Shown here in pieces: positions 37,095-46,344 of a stretch of DNA of 64,000 nt. The stretch is taken from the NCBI GenBank assembly GCA_024233575.1, contig JACKPN010000004.1, forward strand, positions 1 through 64,000, in the 5' to 3' direction. This DNA is from Chlamydiales bacterium (GTDB taxonomy: Bacteria; Chlamydiota; Chlamydiia; Chlamydiales; Criblamydiaceae). The number at the start of each line of letters is the position of its first letter. The first letter of the stretch is position 1. The notes beneath the pieces are model-generated. The model ran no database searches. It was not told the DNA's origin and saw only the letters and a list, made by a program, of their open reading frames with translations. The translations under genes and the position numbers were made by a program.

Positions 37095-38486
37095 TTAAGA
37101 TGCCGTAAGCTGTGCTAGGACGGCATCTAGGTCGATAATCTCGCTTTTCTGCAGAATAATCAATACAATGGCAACAGGAGCTACCCAGCGTATAAAGAAA
37201 TACCAAGGCCTCCAGATCCATTTTAAGGTGGTCCCAGCTTCGAACTCATCTTTTGTTATCGCTGCGTTGACAACCCAACCCGAAAAGATTGCGACCATCA
37301 AACCTGCAATCGGCAATAGCCAGACGGAAACTATAGTGTCCACAGTCTCAAAGAAGGTTTTACCGTAAATTAGTTTCCAATTAGCAAACAATGTATCGGT
37401 GTTAGATAGAGCGCTGGGTATCCCGAAAACAAAGCAGCAGATGCCCACGATGAGAACTACCTTTTTACGCGGCCAACCATAGAGATCCATGAAGTTAGCG
37501 GAAACTACCTCAACGAGAGCGACCGAAGATGTTAATCCGGTGAAGACAAAGAGGACAAAGAAAGCTGTTGAAATGATTAGGGCTCCAGGAAGTTTGGAGA
37601 AAAGGAGCGGCAATGTCTTAAAGACAAGACCGGGTCCGCCTTGAGGTACTGCGCCAAAAGTGAAGATGATTGGAAAGATCATCAGTCCGGCAAGAAGCGA
37701 GACGATGACGATCATGAGTCCGATAATTCCTCCAGTCTTGGCAATATCCTCAGAACGCCGCATGTAGCTACCATAAGTAAGCATAATCCCTTGTCCAAGA
37801 CTTAAGGTAAAGAAAGACAAACCTAAGGCTTCCAACGCACTGGATGGTTTGAACTCATGGATGTCGGGATAAAGGAGAAAGCGGACTGCTTGGCCGAAAC
37901 CATCGAGGGTCATGCTGTACGCACACATGCAGACCAAAAGAATTAGAAGACCGGTGGTCATGAAACGGCTCCAGTACTCGATTCCCTGCCTAATGCCGGG
38001 ATAGACCACGGCAACGGTCAAAGCTGTGAAGGCAAAATGCCAGAATAAAGTGATGTCGGCCGAGGAAGAGAGTGTGTTGAAGATCTCGACGATCTGTTCG
38101 GGTGTGCGGTCGACATAGAACTGGTTAAGTGACATAAAGATATAATTTAACCCCCAGCCGGCGACCACGCTGTAGTAGGACATGATCAAGAACGACGAGA
38201 TCACGCCCAGCCAGCCGGAGATCTTCCAGAAGGAGTTTTTCTTGTCCAGGGAGATAAAAACGCCGACGGCGCCCCTTTGCGCGCGCCTGCCGAGGATTAA
38301 CTCGGCGACGAAGATCGGGATGCCGATCAGGAATGTGCAGAGGATATAGACCAGAACAAAAAGCCCGCCGCCATTCTCGCCCGTGACATAAGGAAACTTC
38401 CATAGCGTACCGAGGCCAATGGCCGATCCGGCCGCGGCAAGGATGAATCCTAGGTGCGAGCTCCAATGTTCACGTTGTTTTTGCAT
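37095..38486 (-). CDS. Sodium-dependent transporter of the NSS (SNF) family
   Basis: 463 residues with 11-12 hydrophobic helices. The start HWSSHLGFILAAAGSAIGLGTLWKFPYV is the NSS hallmark of TM1 with the unwound Na+/substrate site, and GENGGGLFVLVYIL follows in TM2. These symporters import amino acids or related compounds with Na+. The substrate is unknown. A 39-residue membrane peptide is encoded divergently 120 bp away. Confidence 0.92.
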   Translation of the reverse strand: MQKQREHWSSHLGFILAAAGSAIGLGTLWKFPYVTGENGGGLFVLVYILCTFLIGIPIFVAELILGRRAQRGAVGVFISLDKKNSFWKISGWLGVISSFLIMSYYSVVAGWGLNYIFMSLNQFYVDRTPEQIVEIFNTLSSSADITLFWHFAFTALTVAVVYPGIRQGIEYWSRFMTTGLLILLVCMCAYSMTLDGFGQAVRFLLYPDIHEFKPSSALEALGLSFFTLSLGQGIMLTYGSYMRRSEDIAKTGGIIGLMIVIVSLLAGLMIFPIIFTFGAVPQGGPGLVFKTLPLLFSKLPGALIISTAFFVLFVFTGLTSSVALVEVVSANFMDLYGWPRKKVVLIVGICCFVFGIPSALSNTDTLFANWKLIYGKTFFETVDTIVSVWLLPIAGLMVAIFSGWVVNAAITKDEFEAGTTLKWIWRPWYFFIRWVAPVAIVLIILQKSEIIDLDAVLAQLTAS

Positions 38487-38608
38487 GATCTCCTCAAAAC
38501 TTGTTTTGACTATCGCAGAAATTTAACACATAAATTCATAGTTGACAATTGCTTTCACTCACTCTAAGCTATTAATGTCATTAATTGCCATCACCTTGGG
38601 GAAATTTT

Positions 38609-38728
38609 ATGATCGCGGTATTGGGAAATCTCTACATGGAAGCTGCTGTAGTCGGTGTTGTCTGCGCGGTCTTTTTGATTTTATTTATCGTTGCCGGTGT
38701 AAGACAAATATTGAAAAATAGGGACTGA
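38609..38728 (+). CDS. 39-residue single-helix membrane peptide
   Basis: Starts MIAVLGNLYMEAAVVGVVCA, one hydrophobic helix to residue 30, then the basic end RQILKNRD. GGGGA precedes the ATG. Its stop is 7 bp before the CxxCxxCC-protein gene, so the two may be cotranscribed. The NSS transporter is divergent from it. Small single-helix subunits (MetS) accompany some NSS transporters; a relation is conjecture based on position and size. Confidence 0.5.
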   Translation: MIAVLGNLYMEAAVVGVVCAVFLILFIVAGVRQILKNRD

Positions 38729-38735
38729 TAATTTT

Positions 38736-39167
38736 ATGAGCCATCCTCTTTCCGTCGTCGACGACCATCCTTGGTACCACCAAGGTCTCAGATTTAAATG
38801 CACAGGATGTGGCCAGTGCTGCACCGGTGAACCTGGCGCTGTGTGGGTATCGGAAGAGGAAGTCGTCGCGATTGCCGATGAGCTTGGTATCACCGTTGAA
38901 GAGTTTTCCCGGCTTTATCTGCGAAGGCTTCATGGTCGTCTTTCCTTGAAGGAAGATCCTCATAACTACGATTGTGTTTTTTTGAAAGATAACCGCTGTC
39001 AGGTTTACAAGCAGCGTCCCAAGCAATGCCGGACCTTTCCCTGGTGGGTTCATAATTTGACATCGAAAGAAGACTGGGAAAATGCGGCTCATTACTGCGA
39101 AGGGATTAACCATCCCGAGGCACCAATTGTGCCGTTTGATGAAATCCAAACGCAGTTGAATTCATGA
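38736..39167 (+). CDS. YkgJ-family CxxCxxCC cysteine-cluster protein
   Basis: 143 residues. It has FKCTGCGQCCTGEPGAVWVS, then CVFLKDNRCQVYKQRPKQCR with TFPWW, the standard eight-cysteine pattern of the YkgJ/UPF0153 family, predicted to bind Zn or an Fe-S cluster. The precise role is unknown. The stop overlaps the start of the phosphohexomutase gene by 4 bp (ATGA). Confidence 0.88.
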   Translation: MSHPLSVVDDHPWYHQGLRFKCTGCGQCCTGEPGAVWVSEEEVVAIADELGITVEEFSRLYLRRLHGRLSLKEDPHNYDCVFLKDNRCQVYKQRPKQCRTFPWWVHNLTSKEDWENAAHYCEGINHPEAPIVPFDEIQTQLNS

Positions 39168-40906
39168 TAGATAATCAAACGCAGGCAAATATCGACCGCT
39201 GGCTTCGTGGAAATTATGATGAAGAGACAAAAGCGGCAATTAGAAAGATGCTGGAAGAAGATCCTCAAGCTGCTGTCGATGCGTTTTACACCTCCTTGAC
39301 TTTTGGAACCGGAGGATTACGCGGTATTTCAGGGATCGGGACAAACCGTATCAATACCTATACGGTACGTTCAGCTACGCAAGGCTTGGCGAATTATGTT
39401 CTTAAACAGCCAGCCACAGCTTCCGGCCACTTCTTTGTTGTGGGATACGACTCGCGCAGCAACTCGCGCCTTTTTGCTGAAGAATCAGCAAAGGTCCTTG
39501 CCGGTAACGGTATTAAAGTTTTTCTTTTTAAAAATCTGCGACCTACGCCGTTGGTATCTTTTGCTTGCCGCTATCTTCAGTGTACCGGAGGCGTGATGAT
39601 CACAGCATCTCATAATCCTCCACGTTATAACGGTTATAAAGTCTACTGGAGCGATGGCGGGCAAGTATTGCCTCCGCATGATCAGGGAATCATCGAGGAA
39701 GTCAACAAAATCGATGATCCGGGACAAGTGAAGAGCCTTGAAAGCCTCGACTCCCCTTTAATCGTCGAAATTGGCGAGGAAATTGATGAAGCATACTTTA
39801 ATGCGGTGACTAAAAGACAGCTTTGTCCGGATGAAAATATCAGTCATGGCAGTGAACTTTATGTAGTGTACAGTAATTTACACGGAACGGGTATCACTTT
39901 GATTCCCGAGTTGCTGAAACGCTGGGGGTTTACTCATGTTGACTTTGTTGAAGAGCAAAAAGAGCCTGATGGATCCTTTCCAACTGTGAAATACCCTAAC
40001 CCTGAAGAGCGCGCAGCGTTAGAGCTGGGGATAGCCCAGCTTAAATTCTCAGGTGCGGATTTATTGGTTGCAACAGATCCAGACGCCGATCGCGTTGGTG
40101 TTGTTGTTAGCCATCATGGAGACGTGCATCTTCTGTCAGGGAACCAGGTTGCCTGCTTATGTGTAGATCACATTTGTCAAGCAATGCAAGATAACGGATC
40201 CTTGACTAAGGAATGCTCATTTGTCAAGACTGTGGTCACTAGCGAACTGTTCCGTGTGATCGTAGAATCTTATGGAGCGCAATGTTTTGATACGCTGACG
40301 GGATTCAAGTACATCGCTCAGTTGATTAAAGAGTGGGAAGACACACGGGCAGAAAATGTTTTTGTTTTTGGCGGCGAGGAGTCTTATGGGTATCTTCTTG
40401 GTGATCAGACCAGAGACAAAGATGCGGTGATCAGTACGGCATTGATCTGTGAAATGGCGCTAAAAGCGAAGCGGGAAGGAATGACATTGGTTGATAAGCT
40501 GCATAATTTGTTCAATAAGTACGGCACTTATGTAGAACGTCTGCATTCAGTCAAGTTTTCCGAGACAAAAGAAGGGCGCGATAAAATGGCTGTCGGCGTA
40601 CAGAGACTGATTGATTCACCCCCAAAGAAAATTGCAGGCATCAATGTAAAGCGGCTTTACGACTATTCGAAGAATGTCTGTATTGATGTGGATAGTGGCG
40701 ATGAGATTGTCGTCGACCTCCCCAAGACATCTTTAATGATGTTTGTTTGTGAGGACGATAGCCGCGTCATGGTGCGTCCTTCCGGTACAGAGCCTAAAAT
40801 TAAAATCTATTGCGGAGTCTGCTCTGATGATGAAGATGCCATTACTCTTTGCCAGGAAAAAGCAGACCGCTTGATCTCAGGAATCAGCGGGTTTTTGACT
40901 CTTTAA
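39164..40906 (+). CDS. Phosphoglucomutase/phosphomannomutase (alpha-D-phosphohexomutase)
   Basis: 580 residues, full length for the PGM2-like branch. Motifs in order: FGTGGLRGISGIGTNRIN, the catalytic MITASHNPPRYNGYK (phospho-Ser), the metal loop ATDPDADRVGV, sugar-binding FGGEESYGYLLGD and phosphate-binding RPSGTEPKIKIY. It interconverts hexose 1- and 6-phosphates (alpha anomer), feeding glycogen or sugar-nucleotide synthesis; galE at 45 kb may use the product. The 3' end overlaps the convergent helicase gene by 30 bp. Confidence 0.93.
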   Translation: MIDNQTQANIDRWLRGNYDEETKAAIRKMLEEDPQAAVDAFYTSLTFGTGGLRGISGIGTNRINTYTVRSATQGLANYVLKQPATASGHFFVVGYDSRSNSRLFAEESAKVLAGNGIKVFLFKNLRPTPLVSFACRYLQCTGGVMITASHNPPRYNGYKVYWSDGGQVLPPHDQGIIEEVNKIDDPGQVKSLESLDSPLIVEIGEEIDEAYFNAVTKRQLCPDENISHGSELYVVYSNLHGTGITLIPELLKRWGFTHVDFVEEQKEPDGSFPTVKYPNPEERAALELGIAQLKFSGADLLVATDPDADRVGVVVSHHGDVHLLSGNQVACLCVDHICQAMQDNGSLTKECSFVKTVVTSELFRVIVESYGAQCFDTLTGFKYIAQLIKEWEDTRAENVFVFGGEESYGYLLGDQTRDKDAVISTALICEMALKAKREGMTLVDKLHNLFNKYGTYVERLHSVKFSETKEGRDKMAVGVQRLIDSPPKKIAGINVKRLYDYSKNVCIDVDSGDEIVVDLPKTSLMMFVCEDDSRVMVRPSGTEPKIKIYCGVCSDDEDAITLCQEKADRLISGISGFLTL

Positions 40907-42091
40907 ACTTCTTGGTCTTCTTGATGAAGGGCGTCGGCTGTGTTGCGGCTTGTCCTTGCTTTTCGTACTAGACGGTTTTGGTGGTGGTGCACCGATCCAT
41001 TCCGGTTCCTTACCTAGTTTCTTTTGAACTTTTTCCATAGTACGCATTTCATATTTGGTAACCAGTGTTGTGCTGATACCGTGACGGTCATGACGACCGG
41101 TACGTCCTGAACGGTGCACATAGAGATCGGGATCTTCAGAGAGCTGGTAGATGAAGACATGTGAAACGCCGCTAAAGTCCAACCCACGGGCTGCAACATC
41201 GGTAGCGACCATGTGCTTGATTTTCCCGGTACGGAATTTGTGTGTAATGCTGGATCGCAGGTCTTGATTTAATCCGCCATGGAGAAAATCGACGTTTTTT
41301 ACCTTTCTACGCAGCGCTTGGCAGACTTTTTCTGTTTGGATACGAGATTGGCAGAAGATGATCGACTGTTTCGGCGAAAGTTCGCTGATGAGATCTGCTA
41401 GGATTTCGTCCCGATCTTTAGGAAGACAATAGCGGAATTGATGTGTGATTGATCTTGGTGTTTTTCTCTCTTGAATTAGCGACAGCTCCTGCGGCTCCTT
41501 CATATGGCGCATAGCGATGGTTCGGATATCTTTAGGCATGGTAGCGGAGAAGAGCAGGGTTTGATGCTCGTGGTAGAGGCAGTTGATGATGAACTCCAGA
41601 TCATCGACAAAGCCCATACTGAGCATTTCGTCAGCTTCGTCAAGGATGAGCGTCTCTACTTGGCTCAGATCGATTTGACGTGAGTAGATAAAGTCGATCA
41701 ATCTGCCTGGTGTAGCGACAAGGACATGAACTTTGTGTCGTAATTTGGACATCTGGATATCCATCGAGTCACCCCCATAGACAGCAAATGTTTCGACACC
41801 TTTTACAGATCCGATGCGTGCTGTTTCCATCGCATACTGTAGCGCTAGTTCCCGGGTAGGGACGACGATAAGCGCTTGGATGTAATTGTGGTTGGTGTCG
41901 ATGCGATTGCAGATGGGGATTGCGCAAGCGGCAGTTTTACCTGACCCTGTTTCTGCCAATGCGATCAGGTCGTTTCCTTCTTGAATTTTGGGAATTGCTT
42001 CTGCTTGGATGGGTGTTGCTTCTTGGTAGCCGATTTTGTTGAGTGCTTCGATAATTGAGGGTTCTAGGGACAGTTCGGTAAATTTAGTCAT
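40877..42091 (-). CDS. DEAD-box RNA helicase
   Basis: 404 residues. All motifs are present: ATPIQAEAIP (Q motif), AETGSGKT (Walker A), VPTRELALQ, TPGRLIDF, DEADEMLSMGF, FSATMP, a VATDVAARGLDFSGV helicase motif and HRSGRTGRHD. The Lys/Arg/Ser-rich C-terminal tail (about 360-404) may bind RNA. Closest in organisation to the RhlE/DeaD group. Last gene of a probable 7TM-HD, SDR, helicase unit. Confidence 0.93.
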   Translation of the reverse strand: MTKFTELSLEPSIIEALNKIGYQEATPIQAEAIPKIQEGNDLIALAETGSGKTAACAIPICNRIDTNHNYIQALIVVPTRELALQYAMETARIGSVKGVETFAVYGGDSMDIQMSKLRHKVHVLVATPGRLIDFIYSRQIDLSQVETLILDEADEMLSMGFVDDLEFIINCLYHEHQTLLFSATMPKDIRTIAMRHMKEPQELSLIQERKTPRSITHQFRYCLPKDRDEILADLISELSPKQSIIFCQSRIQTEKVCQALRRKVKNVDFLHGGLNQDLRSSITHKFRTGKIKHMVATDVAARGLDFSGVSHVFIYQLSEDPDLYVHRSGRTGRHDRHGISTTLVTKYEMRTMEKVQKKLGKEPEWIGAPPPKPSSTKSKDKPQHSRRPSSRRPRSLKSQKPADS

Positions 42092-42145
42092 AAACTCCTG
42101 ATAAACAGTGGTGTCAAATGTTTATCTTACTTGATACGGGAATAC

Positions 42146-42955
42146 TTACAAAGAAATTTTCTTAATATCTTGCGGAGATCGCAGATCGCGGATCAGACGC
42201 TCCCCTATTTTAGTGATCAGCCATTTAGGGGTGAGATAGCGGGATAAGAATGTCATCAACCTATACTTCCAGTCAAAAGCACGAATCGTTTTGCCACTTT
42301 GGATCTGTTTCCAAATCTCATTGGCGGCAAAATCAGCGGACATCGTCATCAAATATTTTTTATTATCCGACTTGCCTTTTGATGCATGTTTGCGGAAATT
42401 GGTGTGGACGACCCCAGGGCATGCAGCCAGGACACGGATCCCATACTGGCGTAGTTCAATATCGAATGATTCGGAAAAAAGGTTTACGAATGCCTTCGTT
42501 GCAGCGTAAGTAGCCATACCTGGAAGGATCTGGAACGCTGCTGTTGAGGAGACGTTCATGATTACTCCTTTTTTCCCTTTGGTGACCAAGGTGCGCGCCG
42601 CTTCAGCCGAGATCTCGAGCAGCGCAGCAGTGTTGACTTCAAGAACTTTAAGATCTTCATCTGTATCGCGGGTTAATACGCTGCCATAATAGCCGAGTCC
42701 TGCGTTGTTGATGATGAGGTCGGGTGATTCTTGGTGAATTTTGGCGATTAATTTTTGGCGATTTTTTGCGTCTGATAAATCCGCGGGAACAATGGTTACC
42801 TCCACCTTTTCTCCTAATTCTTCGGCTAGCTTCTCCAGTTTGTCAGCGGAACGAGCAGTGATGATCAGATTGATTCCTTTATTGGCCAGAAGGCGGCAAA
42901 GGTGTTCACCGATTCCTGAGCTTGCTCCTGTTACTAACGCTAATTGGAATTTCAT
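42146..42955 (-). CDS. Short-chain dehydrogenase/reductase
   Basis: 269 residues. LVTGASSGIGEHLCRLLA is the NAD(P)-binding TGxxxGxG motif, NNAGLGYYG follows, and MATYAATKAFVNLF carries the YxxxK active site with the upstream Ser (MNVSSTAAF). It belongs to the YqjQ/DltE-like SDRs. Substrate unknown. It overlaps the upstream 7TM-HD gene by 4 bp. A TM-like basic C-terminus (YRLMTFLSRYLTPKWLI) may contact membrane. Confidence 0.9.
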   Translation of the reverse strand: MKFQLALVTGASSGIGEHLCRLLANKGINLIITARSADKLEKLAEELGEKVEVTIVPADLSDAKNRQKLIAKIHQESPDLIINNAGLGYYGSVLTRDTDEDLKVLEVNTAALLEISAEAARTLVTKGKKGVIMNVSSTAAFQILPGMATYAATKAFVNLFSESFDIELRQYGIRVLAACPGVVHTNFRKHASKGKSDNKKYLMTMSADFAANEIWKQIQSGKTIRAFDWKYRLMTFLSRYLTPKWLITKIGERLIRDLRSPQDIKKISL

Positions 42956-45180
42956 GCTTCTATTAGGGGTTTTGGGGTTGGCTGTGGTTCTCTGCTGGGG
43001 TATTTGATTCTTGAATGAGCGAATGCTGAGAGGGTTTTGACAAGTGTTTCCTTGACAATTGCCAGCTCTTCAAAAGTCAACAGGCACTCGTCGAACTGTC
43101 CATCCTCAGATTTTTGTTTGATCAGTTTAGTTGCTAGCTCCATTAAGGAGTCTTCGTCTGTCCTGTCCAGCGAACGCGATGCTGCTTCCAGCGTATCGGC
43201 AATCATAATGATCGCCGATTCTTTGCTACGGGGTTTCGGTCCCGAATAGCGGAACTCTTTTTCGTCTACCTGTGATGTGTCTCCGTTCACCTTTTCCATC
43301 TGTTTGTGGTAGAAATAGTAGACCAACGTCGTTCCGTGATGTTCTTTGATAATGTCGATAAATTGTTCCGGCAGTCCCGCTTTGCGAGCCATAGAGACAC
43401 CTTCGCTGACGTGTGCGATGATTACCTGTGCCGACTCTAGCGGGGTAAGCAGTTGGTGGATATTCATCCCGCTCTGCTGATTTTCGGTGAAATATTGCGG
43501 AGTGACCATCTTGCCAACATCGTGGTATAAGGTAGAGACGCGGCAAAATAAGCCGTTAGCGCCGATCGATAGTGCTGCTGCTTCTGCGAGGTTGGCGACG
43601 ACGACAGAATGTTGATAAGTCCCTGGCGCTTCGATGCTTAGCCGACGAAGAAGATCGTTATTAGGATCCATATATTCCATGAGGGTCACATCGGTCATCA
43701 CCTTGAACGTAGATTCTAACAGAGGAAGCACACCGATTACAAGCAGTGCTGTCAGCAGCATGAACATGCCGACGCTGAGAACATCGTAGAAGATCCCGAT
43801 ATTCCAGAATTGGTTATTGTAGAAATTGATTGCCAACACTGTGATGGTGGTTGCTATCCATGCTTTACCACAGACAATGAAGATCTCTTTACGTTGGCGA
43901 AGGGATCCGGTGCTCATGATTGCAACGAAAGCAGCAACGACATTTGTAATAAGGAAACCTTGCGGTTCAAATGCCAGCGTAGTCGCCATAATAATGACAA
44001 GGAACCCGCTGGTAAAGCTGGCCACTGTAGCGTTCATTAAGCTGCATATCATGATCGCAGCGAAAGGAACAAACAAAGGATAGTTGATTACTTCGATCAG
44101 ATTGTTTGTTGATGAGAGCAGCACATATTCTGTGACTTTTGTCAGAGCTAGAGTGATGGCGACGATTGTGACGAGAAGGAAAAGTTTCTTGTTGGATTTG
44201 ATAATATTTGGATGATAAGCGCGGAGAAAGGCTACGCATATTCCGGTGATTAGCAGGGTCAGCAGCATCGTTCCAAACAGCGTTAACGGATGCCATAGCT
44301 TATGTTTCTCTTTGATCGCCTCTTTCATAGCTTGCATCATCGCAAGGTGGCGTGCAGTGACGCGATCGCCTTTGTCGATGATGCGATTGCCGGCGCTGAC
44401 GTGGGTATATTTGTCGGGAACTGAAGATTGCACCAAGCGGCGCAGTTTACGCTGTGCCGGAATATCTTCATCGAATCTCCAAGTCTGCTTTTGGAAATAA
44501 CTGACGATGAAGTCGATTGTCTCTTTCGGAGTATCTTTATCTTTGTATGCTTCTTTGATGAGAGTCCGCCAGACCTGCTCAGGCAGGAGCGTGTACTCAT
44601 GTAGATCTGTAGGAGTATAGATTTGATAGATTTCGGTGTCCATCCCCTCTTCTTGCATTTTTCTTAAGGTGCGGGGGTCGGTGAACCTTTCGGCCATCAT
44701 GGCGGATTCCAGTAGATCGATAGCTCGGTAGATCTCTTCAAAGGTCGTATTTCCTACTTTGCTGCGCCAGGTGTCGTCGTGGATAAGGAAGTCTTCAAAT
44801 TCATGACGACGGGTGCGAATGTCCGCTTCGGAAAGACGGTAGATCTTGCCGATATCGCGTACCGCTTCCTGTTTATGGATGATTGTTGCTTCTTCATCGA
44901 AGAAATCGAAGTCAACTTGAGCTACGCTGTAGCCGGTGGCGAAGCTGCCAAGGTCGAACATCTCAACACGAACATCGCGAAAGTGGAGATAGAAAAAGAT
45001 ACAGCAGATAAATAGGGCGGCGATCAGAGTGCGCACGCCTTGGCTTTTATCAAAAAAACCTTGTTCACGCGAAAATTTAAGCTCCGTATCATTGAGCTGC
45101 TCGGTTTTCGGGTCTTGCATCAGAGATATATCCCCTTGATCACCATAGTCTAGTGTGTCTTGCGTCGTGTCACCCTTCAT
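42952..45180 (-). CDS. 7TM-HD (PgpH/YqfF-type) c-di-AMP phosphodiesterase
   Basis: 742 residues: an N-terminal helix (about 48-66), a long extracytoplasmic domain (about 75-300), seven membrane helices (about 300-480), then a cytoplasmic HD domain (STLYHDVGKMVTPQYF with HD metal ligands, NPNNDLLRRLSIEAPGTYQHSV before it, and KEHHGTTLVYYF). This is the architecture of PgpH, which hydrolyses cyclic di-AMP. Chlamydiae make c-di-AMP with DacA, so a degrading enzyme fits. First gene of an operon with the SDR. Confidence 0.88.
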   Translation of the reverse strand: MKGDTTQDTLDYGDQGDISLMQDPKTEQLNDTELKFSREQGFFDKSQGVRTLIAALFICCIFFYLHFRDVRVEMFDLGSFATGYSVAQVDFDFFDEEATIIHKQEAVRDIGKIYRLSEADIRTRRHEFEDFLIHDDTWRSKVGNTTFEEIYRAIDLLESAMMAERFTDPRTLRKMQEEGMDTEIYQIYTPTDLHEYTLLPEQVWRTLIKEAYKDKDTPKETIDFIVSYFQKQTWRFDEDIPAQRKLRRLVQSSVPDKYTHVSAGNRIIDKGDRVTARHLAMMQAMKEAIKEKHKLWHPLTLFGTMLLTLLITGICVAFLRAYHPNIIKSNKKLFLLVTIVAITLALTKVTEYVLLSSTNNLIEVINYPLFVPFAAIMICSLMNATVASFTSGFLVIIMATTLAFEPQGFLITNVVAAFVAIMSTGSLRQRKEIFIVCGKAWIATTITVLAINFYNNQFWNIGIFYDVLSVGMFMLLTALLVIGVLPLLESTFKVMTDVTLMEYMDPNNDLLRRLSIEAPGTYQHSVVVANLAEAAALSIGANGLFCRVSTLYHDVGKMVTPQYFTENQQSGMNIHQLLTPLESAQVIIAHVSEGVSMARKAGLPEQFIDIIKEHHGTTLVYYFYHKQMEKVNGDTSQVDEKEFRYSGPKPRSKESAIIMIADTLEAASRSLDRTDEDSLMELATKLIKQKSEDGQFDECLLTFEELAIVKETLVKTLSAFAHSRIKYPSREPQPTPKPLIEA

Positions 45181-45284
45181 CTTAGCAGATGTTTGATATC
45201 TCGATAAATATTTTCTTTTCTTCTGGAAGGGAATCGGCTGAATGAAGATACTGAAGCTTGCGATGATGAGTAAATGAGGTAGAG

Positions 45285-46283
45285 ATGAGCAAGTGCGTGT
45301 TAGTAGTTGGCGGAGCGGGGTTTATTGGTTCCTATGTCAATAAAATGCTTGATGATTCCGGTTATGCGACGATTGTCTTGGATAATTTAAGCCGCGGCAG
45401 TCGAAAGGCTGTCACTCGCGGTACTTTTGTGGAAGGCGATATGGCGGATACTCCCCTTCTTGACAAATTGTTTACTGATAATCAGATCGATGCTGTGATG
45501 CACTTTGCCGCGTACATTGATGTCGGCGAGTCAGTTCGCGATCCCGACCTTTACTATCATAACAATGTCGTCAACACGATCAATTTACTCAACGCAATGC
45601 GGCGTCATGGTGTGAAAAAATTTATATTTTCTTCATCGGCGGCGGTCTACGGGCTGCCCGATTGCAAGTATATTTCTGAGTCGCATCCGTGCAATCCAAT
45701 CAATCCCTACGGTGAGAGTAAATTGATGGTCGAGAAAATTCTTTACGATTACGATAATGCTTATGATCTTAAATACAGCAGTTTGCGTTATTTTAATGCT
45801 GCGGGTGGCGATCCAGACGGCGAAGTGTTGAATTACCGTAGTTCGGAGTCGAATCTTATCCCGATTGTCTTAAGAAGTCTTACTGTTTCGGATGGTCAGG
45901 TGACTATCTTCGGAACTGATTATCCTACTCCTGACGGAACCTGTATCCGCGATTATATTCATATACATGACTTGGGGACCGCGCATATCTTATCGATGGA
46001 AAAGTTGTTTCAAGGCGGCATGTCCAGCACTTATAACCTTGGCAATAGCGAAGGGTTCAGCGTACGTGATGTGATTGCTGCAGCCGAGCGGGTAACGCAA
46101 CAGACTGTCAATGTTATTGAAGGAGCGCGCCGCGCTGGGGACCCTCCCTATTTGGTTGCTTCTGCCGAGAAGGCAAAGCGCGAGTTGAATTGGGAGCCGC
46201 GGTATCGCGATTTAGACACTATAGTTGCAGATGCGTGGCGCGGGCTGGAGCCGGTGCGTAATCGCGACATGTGTGGGAAATAG
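45285..46283 (+). CDS. galE: UDP-glucose 4-epimerase
   Basis: 332 residues. VVGGAGFIGSYVNKML (Rossmann GxxGxxG), LDNLSRGSRKAV, the SSAAVYGLP strand with active-site Ser and the NPYGESKLMVEKIL YxxxK, then SLRYFNAAGGDPDGE, the GalE substrate loop, and DYIHIHDLGTAH. It interconverts UDP-glucose and UDP-galactose for envelope polysaccharide. GAGGTAGAG precedes the ATG. It stands alone between the divergent 7TM-HD gene and dnaX. Confidence 0.92.
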   Translation: MSKCVLVVGGAGFIGSYVNKMLDDSGYATIVLDNLSRGSRKAVTRGTFVEGDMADTPLLDKLFTDNQIDAVMHFAAYIDVGESVRDPDLYYHNNVVNTINLLNAMRRHGVKKFIFSSSAAVYGLPDCKYISESHPCNPINPYGESKLMVEKILYDYDNAYDLKYSSLRYFNAAGGDPDGEVLNYRSSESNLIPIVLRSLTVSDGQVTIFGTDYPTPDGTCIRDYIHIHDLGTAHILSMEKLFQGGMSSTYNLGNSEGFSVRDVIAAAERVTQQTVNVIEGARRAGDPPYLVASAEKAKRELNWEPRYRDLDTIVADAWRGLEPVRNRDMCGK

Positions 46284-46344
46284 GTAGTCTCAATTATAAA
46301 ATCTTGTTAAACTAACCTTTTGTCACGACTCGTAACGGAAGACT

